A DNA stretch of 5,912 nt from NCBI GenBank assembly GCA_903874575.1, contig CAIQSZ010000171.1, positions 1 through 5,912 on the forward strand, written 5' to 3'. The translations under genes were made by a program, and so were the position numbers. Below the pieces are notes generated by a model, which ran no database searches, was not told where the DNA came from, and saw only the letters and a program-made list of their open reading frames with translations. The stretch is from an uncultured Elusimicrobia bacterium (GTDB taxonomy: Bacteria; Elusimicrobiota; Elusimicrobia; UBA1565; UBA9628). Positions within the stretch are counted from its first letter, which is position 1. Every line of letters begins with the position of its first letter. Below, in pieces: positions 1 through 5,260 of this stretch.

Positions 1-409
1 AGACCCGCTTGAAGGGCTTGCCGTCCAGGCCCAGGCCGACCAGCTCCAGCTTTTTGTGGCGGCGGACCATGCCGCGCAGGTCGGGCACCGAGAGGCAGCC
101 CTCCCAGTCTTCCTCGTACTCGTCGCCGATAGGCGTGATCACCGGGTTGAACACGACGGTCAGCGCGATGCCGTCGGGGTGGCGCTTGGTGCCCTTGGGC
201 AGGCCCATCAGGTAGACGGCCAGGTCCTCGCCGACCTGGTTGCCGGCGATGCCGACGCCGTCGTATTCCTCCATGGTCGCCGCCATCTCGCGCACGAGGC
301 GCTGGACGTCGGCGGAGCGCACCTCGTCGGCCTTGAGGCGGCGCGCGGTTTTGCGCAGGACGGGATGGCCCAACTGTGTGATCTTTCTGATTCCGGTGGA
401 GACGAGCAC
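1..409 (-). CDS. def: Peptide deformylase, N-terminal part (runs off the left edge)
   Basis: Removes the formyl group from the N-terminal methionine of new proteins, in the cytoplasm. The 136 visible residues carry two of the three family motifs. Motif I reads GVGIAGNQVG (residues 51-60), with Q58 as the expected catalytic glutamine. Motif II reads EGCLS (103-107), with C105 as the expected metal ligand. Motif III (HExxH) would lie beyond the edge and is not seen. The start GHPVLRKTARRL (14-25) is typical. A short segment around 72-82 (GTKRHPDG) before the FNPVI strand resembles one subgroup of bacterial deformylases. Motif I departs from the usual GxGLAAxQ (I for L, G for the second A). The start is GTG at 409-407, chosen because it lies 4 nt after the TAA of the upstream aminopeptidase and gives a normal-length N-terminus; TTG at codon 13 is too late. 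Probably co-transcribed with the aminopeptidase. Confidence 0.93.
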   Translation of the reverse strand, partial: MLVSTGIRKITQLGHPVLRKTARRLKADEVRSADVQRLVREMAATMEEYDGVGIAGNQVGEDLAVYLMGLPKGTKRHPDGIALTVVFNPVITPIGDEYEEDWEGCLSVPDLRGMVRRHKKLELVGLGLDGKPFKRV

Positions 410-413
410 GCGC

Positions 414-2201
414 TTATTCTGCCATTTCCCGCGGGTAAGCGGCCATCGCGGATTCGGCCGCGCGCCGCGTGAGCGCGTGGTAGGCCGGCGCGGCGGCGGC
501 GAACGTTTCGCGCGCCAGGCGGCGGCCGGCGGGCGTGCGTCCGAGAGCCTGATAGAGCGAGCGGACGTACTTCATGCGGCCGACGGAGGCCAGCAGGGTT
601 TTGATGCGGGGGAAGGCTGGCTCGTAGCCGCTGGCGGCGGCGATGCTCAGCCACTGCGTGAGGACTTCATAGTTGCCGCGGTCGTTGAGCGAAAGCGCGC
701 CGTCCAGCCGCGCGCAGTCCTCCCGGCTCAAGGCGCGCGGGATGCGCCGCAGATACACGAGGAGTTCCGCGGGGGACCAGCGTCCGGCGAGCGCGGCGTC
801 CGGGCGCTTGCCGTCCTTCCAGCCGGAGGCCAGAGCCGACAATTCTTCCAGCTTCGAGGACGCGAACTTCGGCGCCGCAGCGGGCAGGCCCGGGCGCTCC
901 AGCCACGCGGGCGCGTCTACTTTCGCCAGCAGGCCGGGGAATTCCGCTTCCACGAATCCGCAGAATATTTCGGTGGTGATGCTCTGGAAACGAAAGCGCT
1001 TCATGTATGCCTTCACGAATTCGGCGAACGATTTCGTGCCGACGGCGCGTTCCAACGCGACGACGAACCTCGCACCTTTTTCGTAAGGAACCGCGCTGAA
1101 CGCATCGTCGGGATCGATGCCGTCGAGGCGAGTGCGCAGGCAGGTGAGCGCGGGCGTGTCCTGGAAGCGTGCGAGCGCTTCTTCGAGATCCGCCCGGCCG
1201 CTCTCCCAGGACAGAGCGGCGGCCGCGTCGCCGTGCAGGGCGCTCAGAATGCGGCGCTCGGCCCAGATCGTGAAGCCTTCGTTGAGCCAGAAGTGTTCGG
1301 CCGTCGCGTTGGTGACCAGATTGCCCGTCCAGCTGTGCGCCAACTCGTGGGCGATCACGTCCACCAGGCTGCGGTCGCCGGCCAGCAAGGTCGGCGTCAG
1401 GAAGATCATGCGGGGGTTCTCCATGCCTCCGTACGGAAACGAGGGGGGAAGCACCAGCAGGTCGAAGCGCTCCCAGTCGTAGGGTCCGAACAACGCCTCG
1501 GCCGCGAGGACCATCGCCTCCACGCCGTCGAACTCCGTAGCGGCGGCGTCGACGACGACGGGCTCCGCCCACACGCGGGAGCGCGGGGACAAGTCGCGGC
1601 CTTCCAGTTCGCCCACGGCCAGCGCGAACAGGTAGCTGGGTATGGGCTGGGGCATGCGGAAGCGGAACTTGCGTCGCCCGGCGGCGGCGGGCGCGTCGCC
1701 CATGGCGCCGGCGCTCATCACGGCCGTCAGACCTTGGGGCACGTCCACTTCGGCCTCGTAGGTCACCCGGGCGGCGGCGCTGTCTTGGCAGGGCAGCACG
1801 CTGCGCGCGTGGATGGCCTGGCACTGGCTGAAGAGGAACGGGAGACGCTTGCCCGCGGTCTGCTCGGGGGAGAGCCATTGAAGACCGGCGGCGGACGGGC
1901 TGGTCTCGTAAACGATGGTGACGGAGGTCGTCGCGGGGGGTAAGGTCAGTCGTAGGCGGCGGCCTAGGATAGGCTCCTCGGGGCCTAATTCGAACGGGAT
2001 ATCGGTCCCCGAGGCGCGGACGCAGCGCACGGACAGGCCCTTGGTGTCCAGGTCGAAGACGCCGACCGACGGACCTCCGAAGATCAAGGTCGCCTCGCCG
2101 GACAAGACCTTGAGATCGAAATTCGCGCGCAAGCGCAGGTTCCAGGCGGAAGTGCGAGGTTGAGCGTCGTCGAAGTATGAGTGAGGATCGAGGCGCGCCA
2201 T
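414..2201 (-). CDS. M1-family zinc aminopeptidase, leukotriene A4 hydrolase-like
   Basis: A 595-residue metallopeptidase expected to cleave N-terminal residues from peptides. No signal peptide is seen, so it is probably cytoplasmic. An N-terminal beta domain (about 1-200) contains SQCQAIHARSVLPCQD (125-140), a signature of the LTA4H/aminopeptidase B group. The catalytic domain has YGGMEN (257-262) and HELAH (285-289) with the third zinc ligand E308 in WLNEGF. Y373 in VPYEKG is the expected transition-state tyrosine. The helical C-terminal domain (about 440-595) keeps R542-M-K544, matching the substrate-carboxylate RMK of human LTA4H. From memory of the human numbering, residues 257-373 align at a constant offset of 10, placing D365 at the epoxide-hydrolase D375 and F368 at Y378. 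The ATG at 2201 has a good Shine-Dalgarno, and the opening LDPHSYFDDAQPR looks like a natural family N-terminus. It stops 4 nt before def. Peptidase is the safe call; hydrolase activity on LTA4-like epoxides is only possible. Confidence 0.96.
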   Translation of the reverse strand: MARLDPHSYFDDAQPRTSAWNLRLRANFDLKVLSGEATLIFGGPSVGVFDLDTKGLSVRCVRASGTDIPFELGPEEPILGRRLRLTLPPATTSVTIVYETSPSAAGLQWLSPEQTAGKRLPFLFSQCQAIHARSVLPCQDSAAARVTYEAEVDVPQGLTAVMSAGAMGDAPAAAGRRKFRFRMPQPIPSYLFALAVGELEGRDLSPRSRVWAEPVVVDAAATEFDGVEAMVLAAEALFGPYDWERFDLLVLPPSFPYGGMENPRMIFLTPTLLAGDRSLVDVIAHELAHSWTGNLVTNATAEHFWLNEGFTIWAERRILSALHGDAAAALSWESGRADLEEALARFQDTPALTCLRTRLDGIDPDDAFSAVPYEKGARFVVALERAVGTKSFAEFVKAYMKRFRFQSITTEIFCGFVEAEFPGLLAKVDAPAWLERPGLPAAAPKFASSKLEELSALASGWKDGKRPDAALAGRWSPAELLVYLRRIPRALSREDCARLDGALSLNDRGNYEVLTQWLSIAAASGYEPAFPRIKTLLASVGRMKYVRSLYQALGRTPAGRRLARETFAAAAPAYHALTRRAAESAMAAYPREMAE

Positions 2202-2207
2202 GGAGAA

Positions 2208-2214
2208 CTCCTTT
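2208..2214 (-). promoter_or_regulatory. Shine-Dalgarno of the aminopeptidase gene
   Basis: On the minus strand this reads AAAGGAG, six bases before the ATG at 2201-2199. It is a strong ribosome binding site and supports that start. The gene in the opposite direction, chorismate mutase, has nothing comparable. Confidence 0.75.
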
Positions 2215-2261
2215 CCGCAGGCTATCGTACGATATCGTCCGGACCCCAGCCGGAGATTTAA

Positions 2262-2267
2262 TATGAT
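2262..2267 (+). promoter_or_regulatory. Candidate -10 element of the aromatic operon
   Basis: TATGAT differs from the consensus TATAAT at one base and lies in the most AT-rich part of the gap (2256-2267). It ends 9 bp before the ATG at 2277, so transcription would begin at or within a few bases of the start codon. No clear -35 hexamer is present at 16-18 bp upstream, so the call is tentative. Confidence 0.35.
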
Positions 2268-2276
2268 GCTTCCCTC

Positions 2277-2564
2277 ATGGCCAAATCGCCCGCGAGGAAG
2301 CTGGATCGCATCCGTTCGGGGATCGATGACGTGGACGATGGGATTCTGCGCCTGCTGGCGCGCCGTCGCGCGCTCGTCATCGAGTTGGCGAAGGTCAAGA
2401 AGGACCTGTCTCTCCCGATCTATGATCGCAAGCGCGAGCGGGTTCTGATGGACCGCGTGAAAGCGCGGGGACGGAAGCTGAAACTCGACGAGGAATTCAT
2501 CGAGGTCCTATTCCGCCTCATCGCCATGAACTCCAAAGAAGTCCAGTACCATGAGGTTTTCTAG
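2277..2564 (+). CDS. aroQ: Chorismate mutase, AroQ class, monofunctional
   Basis: Converts chorismate to prephenate, the branch step toward phenylalanine and tyrosine. The 95 residues form the all-helical AroQ fold. Aligned with the mutase domain of E. coli PheA (numbering recalled), every active-site position is kept at a constant offset of +2: R13, R30, K41, D50, R53, E54, S86 and Q90 match R11, R28, K39, D48, R51, E52, S84 and Q88. The protein is a stand-alone domain, not fused to a dehydratase, dehydrogenase or DAHP synthase. ATG 2277 is the first start in frame after a TAA at 2259-2261. No Shine-Dalgarno lies just upstream; the nearest GGAG is about 21 bases away, so translation may be leaderless. 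It is the first gene of the operon and overlaps the aminotransferase by 14 bp. Confidence 0.95.
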   Translation: MAKSPARKLDRIRSGIDDVDDGILRLLARRRALVIELAKVKKDLSLPIYDRKRERVLMDRVKARGRKLKLDEEFIEVLFRLIAMNSKEVQYHEVF

Positions 2565-3699
2565 CCGCGCCCTCGCCGTCTCCGAGTCCGAGACCCTGCG
2601 GCTGTCGAACGAGGCCGCGCGCTTGCGCGCCGAGGGTCGCGAGATTCTCAGCCTTCTTGAAGGCGAGCCCGACCTTCCGGTCCCCGAGCCCGTGATCCGG
2701 GCCACGCAGGAGGCCCTGGCGAAGGGGCTCACGAGGTACTCCAGTTCGACGGGCCTGGCGGACCTGAAAGCCGCGATCAGCCGGAAGCTGAAGACGGAGA
2801 ACGGCGTCGCGGCCGAACCCGAGAACGTCCTGGTCGCCAACGGCGCCAAGCAGGTCGTCTATGAGCTTCTTCAGGCGCTGTGCGGCCCCGGAGATGAGGT
2901 GTTGATCCCCGCTCCGTGTTGGGTTACCTTTCCGCAAGCCGTGAAGCTGGCGGGCGGCGCGCCGGTCCTGGTCGACTGCGGCGCGGACCATCAACTCGAT
3001 CTGGACGCCTTGGAGCGCGCGACGACCGAGCGCACCCGCGCGCTGATCCTCAATACGCCGAACAATCCCACCGGCGCGGTCTATCCGGAGGCCGCGCTGC
3101 GCGCCGTGGCCGCGCTGGCGGCCAAGCACGACTTCGTCGTCATCGCCGACGAGGCGTATGAGGCGCTGGTCTACGACGGAGCGAAGCACCTCAGCATCGC
3201 TTCTTTAGGCGCGGCCGCGCGCGTCGCCACGGTGCAGACTTTTTCAAAATCTTTCGCGATGACGGGTTTCCGCGTCGGCTACATGGCGGGCCCGGCCGAG
3301 TTGACGAAGGCGGTCGGCAGGATTCACAGTCATGTGACCGGAAACGCGTGCACCTTCGCCCAGCACGGCGCGCTGGCGGCGCTGGGCTTGGGCGCGGCGC
3401 ATCGCGACGAGTGGCGCGCCCAGCACCAGAAGAGGCGCGACCTGGCCTTTTGCCTTGGCGGCGAACTATTCGACTGCGTGAAGCCTCAGGGCGGGCTGTT
3501 CGTGTTCGCCGACGCGCGCCGCCACCTGGGCGGGACCTTCAAGACCTCATCCGATTTGGCGGGGCACTTCCTCCGCGAGGCGAACGTCGCGGTGGCGCCC
3601 GGCTCCGCGTTCGGGCGCGAGGGCTGGCTGCGCCTGAGCTTCTCGGCGCCCGAGGCGGTTCTGCGCGAGGCGTTCGCCCGGATGGAGAGAACGCTGTGA
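2551..3699 (+). CDS. Class I PLP aminotransferase, aspartate/prephenate type (Ib-like)
   Basis: A 382-residue fold-type I PLP enzyme that transfers an amino group between an amino acid and a 2-keto acid. Visible landmarks in order are GEPD (38-41), NGAKQ (97-101), W124 in the substrate/cofactor loop, NNPTG (171-175), D200 and Y203 in the DEAY motif, the Schiff-base K233 in FSKSF, R241 in GFRVGY, and R361 in WLRLSF for the substrate alpha-carboxylate. The overall pattern, with the NGAKQ and PAPxWVTFP segments, fits subgroup Ib, which includes aspartate aminotransferases and bifunctional aspartate/prephenate aminotransferases. Its place between chorismate mutase and TyrA/PheA suggests prephenate to arogenate, or transamination of phenylpyruvate and hydroxyphenylpyruvate; sequence alone does not decide. 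C123 sits where the family commonly has Tyr. The start overlaps aroQ by 14 bp and has only a weak AAAGAAG upstream (2535-2541), suggesting coupled translation. Confidence 0.92.
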   Translation: MRFSSRALAVSESETLRLSNEAARLRAEGREILSLLEGEPDLPVPEPVIRATQEALAKGLTRYSSSTGLADLKAAISRKLKTENGVAAEPENVLVANGAKQVVYELLQALCGPGDEVLIPAPCWVTFPQAVKLAGGAPVLVDCGADHQLDLDALERATTERTRALILNTPNNPTGAVYPEAALRAVAALAAKHDFVVIADEAYEALVYDGAKHLSIASLGAAARVATVQTFSKSFAMTGFRVGYMAGPAELTKAVGRIHSHVTGNACTFAQHGALAALGLGAAHRDEWRAQHQKRRDLAFCLGGELFDCVKPQGGLFVFADARRHLGGTFKTSSDLAGHFLREANVAVAPGSAFGREGWLRLSFSAPEAVLREAFARMERTL

Positions 3700-4424
3700 C
3701 TATCGGCTTGATCGGCTTCGGACGCCTGGGACGATTATTGGCGCGGCACTTCGCCGCGGACGCGAAGATCTTCGTGGCGGACCGGAAGCTGGACGCGCGC
3801 GCGGCGCGCGCGCTGGGCGCGACGCCCGCGACTCTGGCGCGGGCCTGCGCGCAGGACGTCGTCGTGCTTTGCGTTCCGATGGCGGCGTTCGAGGGCGTGG
3901 TCAAGCGCATGCGGGCGCTGGTGAAGCCCGGAGCGCTGGTGGTGGACACATGCTCGGTGAAGGGCCATCCCGTGCGCGCGATGAAGCGCTGGCTGCCCAA
4001 AAACGTGGAGCTCTTGGGCACGCATCCCAATTTCGGGCCGGACAGCGCCGCCGAGTCCCTCAAGGGGCGCAAACTGGTCCTGTGCCGGGTGCGCATGCGG
4101 GACGCGCGCTACCGCGCGGCCAAGCGCTTCTTGTCCGGCAAAGGCTTGGAGCTGATCGAAATGACGCCCCGCGCGCATGATCGCCGCATGGCCTCGTCGC
4201 TGGTGCTGACGCATTTCATCGGCCGCGCGCTGATCGCCTACGGGGCGAAGACCACGGGGGTGGACACCGAGGGCTACAAGAGGCTCCTGCGCATCCTCGA
4301 GACGGTGCGCAACGACTCGTGGCGCTTGTTCGCGGACATGAACCGCTTCAACGCGGGCGCCGCTCCGGTGCGCCGCCGTTTCCTCAAGGCGCTGGAGTCC
4401 GTCGACGCGAAGGTGCGGCGTTGA
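3696..4424 (+). CDS. tyrA: Prephenate/arogenate dehydrogenase, TyrA family
   Basis: Oxidatively decarboxylates prephenate to hydroxyphenylpyruvate, or arogenate to tyrosine, using NAD(P)+. The 242 residues open with a Rossmann motif GFGRLG (7-12). The strand VVVLCVP (55-61) and DTCSVKG (84-90) follow. Next is GTHPNFGP (108-115), in which H110 matches the catalytic histidine of E. coli TyrA within its HPMFGP. The C-terminal half is helical and carries AHDRRMA (160-166) and LTHFIGRAL (171-179), typical of TyrA. It is shorter than many TyrA proteins (about 280 residues) and has no mutase or ACT domain. D29 after the second strand would favour NAD+, but this is uncertain. The GTG start at 3696 overlaps the aminotransferase stop by 4 bp (GTGA), with GGAG at 3684-3687 as ribosome site. 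The longer frame to the left is not coding. Substrate preference is unresolved. Confidence 0.93.
   Translation: MTIGLIGFGRLGRLLARHFAADAKIFVADRKLDARAARALGATPATLARACAQDVVVLCVPMAAFEGVVKRMRALVKPGALVVDTCSVKGHPVRAMKRWLPKNVELLGTHPNFGPDSAAESLKGRKLVLCRVRMRDARYRAAKRFLSGKGLELIEMTPRAHDRRMASSLVLTHFIGRALIAYGAKTTGVDTEGYKRLLRILETVRNDSWRLFADMNRFNAGAAPVRRRFLKALESVDAKVRR
4409..4415 (+). promoter_or_regulatory. Shine-Dalgarno deciding the pheA TTG start
   Basis: GAAGGTG lies inside the last codons of tyrA, five bases before TTG 4421. Together with the 4-bp TTGA overlap it fixes the pheA start at this TTG, although the reading frame stays open further left. Confidence 0.6.
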
Positions 4425-5257
4425 AGGTCGCCTTCCAAGGCGTGAGGGGCGCGTACAGCGAGGCCGCTCTGCTCGCGCACTACGGCGCGGGCGTCGAGGC
4501 CGCAGGCTTGCCGTTCAGCGAGCAGGTGTTCGACGCCGTCGAGGACGGCCGCGCCGACGCGGGGTTCGTCCCGGTCGAGAACAGCATCGCGGGTCCCGTC
4601 GGCGTGAACGCGGATCTGCTGCTCGAGCGCAAGGTCTTCGCGGTCGCCGAATCGTACCTGCTCATCGAGCACTGCCTGCTCGGCCGCCCCGGCGACCGCC
4701 TCGAGGATGTGACCGCGGTGTATTCCCATCCGATCGCGCTGGCGCAGTGCCGCGGCTTCCTGAACGGACGCGGACTTAAGGCCGTCCCGGAGTACGACAC
4801 CGCGGGCGCCGCGGAACTGGTCGCCCGCCGCGGCCTGCCCGGCGAGGCCGCCATCGCCGGGCGCCGCTGCGCCGACGTCTACGGGCTTGCCGTCATGGCC
4901 GAAGGCATCCAGACGGTGAAGGGGAATTTCACGCGCTTCCTGGCGTTCACTCGCGAGGACCGCGCGCCCGGGGACCTTCGTCCGGGCAAGACCAGCCTCG
5001 CGTTTTCCGTCCACCATCATCCGGGCGCCTTGCTCGAGTGCCTGGCGCTGTTCGCCGATCACGCGATCAACCTGACCAAGCTGGAGTCCCGGCCCATCGC
5101 GTCGAATCCGTTCGAGTATTCGTTCTTCGTGGACTTCCTGGGAGGGGTCGACGACGTCGCGGTGAAGGCCGCGCTGGCCGAACTGCGCGCCGCGGCGCGC
5201 TCCGTCAAGATCCTGGGCTCCTACGCGCCGGCCCAGCGTCCTAGGCCCGCCGCCTGA
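4421..5257 (+). CDS. pheA: Prephenate dehydratase with C-terminal ACT domain
   Basis: Dehydrates and decarboxylates prephenate to phenylpyruvate, the phenylalanine branch. An arogenate dehydratase role is possible if the neighbouring aminotransferase makes arogenate. The 278 residues open with VAFQGVRGAYSE (3-14), then PVENS (51-55) and SHPIALAQC (102-110; many family members have SHPQALAQC). The catalytic motif NFTRF (169-173) has T171 as the key threonine. The ACT domain (about 191-270) carries GALL (202-205) and ESRP (222-225), the phenylalanine-binding motifs, so feedback inhibition by phenylalanine is expected. There is no fused chorismate mutase; that activity is supplied by the first gene of the operon. 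The TTG start overlaps the tyrA stop by 4 bp. It is the last gene of the operon and ends 3 bp from the convergent DAHP synthase. Confidence 0.96.
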   Translation: MKVAFQGVRGAYSEAALLAHYGAGVEAAGLPFSEQVFDAVEDGRADAGFVPVENSIAGPVGVNADLLLERKVFAVAESYLLIEHCLLGRPGDRLEDVTAVYSHPIALAQCRGFLNGRGLKAVPEYDTAGAAELVARRGLPGEAAIAGRRCADVYGLAVMAEGIQTVKGNFTRFLAFTREDRAPGDLRPGKTSLAFSVHHHPGALLECLALFADHAINLTKLESRPIASNPFEYSFFVDFLGGVDDVAVKAALAELRAAARSVKILGSYAPAQRPRPAA

Positions 5258-5260
5258 CGG

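Larger units (their letters stand above)
2202..2276. promoter_or_regulatory. Divergent intergenic region with palindromes (candidate operator)
   Basis: This 75-bp gap separates the start codons of the leftward aminopeptidase and the rightward aromatic operon, so it should hold both promoters. It contains a perfect 12-bp palindrome TATCGTACGATA (2223-2234) and, immediately after, the 8-bp palindrome GTCCGGAC (2237-2244). TATCGT occurs twice, at 2223 and 2233, 10 bp apart, which is about one helical turn. TACGAT on the minus strand (2229-2224) could be a -10 for the aminopeptidase, giving a short leader that includes its Shine-Dalgarno. No convincing -35 is seen in either direction. A regulator-binding function is inferred from symmetry and position only; I do not recognise the site as that of a known regulator. 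Confidence 0.45.

Noticed and set aside
667..1878. Second leftward open frame inside the aminopeptidase gene
   Set aside because: It is a shifted frame of the same strand, very rich in Arg and Pro, with no family resemblance.
240..1943. Long rightward open frame of 567 codons opposite the aminopeptidase
   Set aside because: Its product is Arg/Gly/Ala-rich with no recognisable domain, and it lies antisense to a gene with complete catalytic motifs. Long antisense frames are expected in GC-rich coding DNA.
2518..3189. Leftward 223-codon frame opposite the aminotransferase
   Set aside because: It is antisense to a clear PLP enzyme, with no recognisable domain or ribosome site; a shadow frame.
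3348..3695. Upstream extension of the tyrA frame
   Set aside because: It lies inside the aminotransferase gene and reads as low-complexity Arg/Gly. The Rossmann motif begins right after GTG 3696, so that is the start.
3794..3813. Alternating CG tract in tyrA, possible Z-DNA or hairpin
   Set aside because: It encodes an ordinary Ala/Arg-rich helix (DARAARAL) with GC-preferred codons, so codon use explains it.
4319..4420. Upstream extension of the pheA frame
   Set aside because: It overlaps the end of tyrA and has no dehydratase similarity; the conserved protein begins at TTG 4421, which has a Shine-Dalgarno.
4274..5062. Leftward 262-codon frame across tyrA and pheA
   Set aside because: It crosses the boundary of two well-supported genes on the other strand and shows no family motif.
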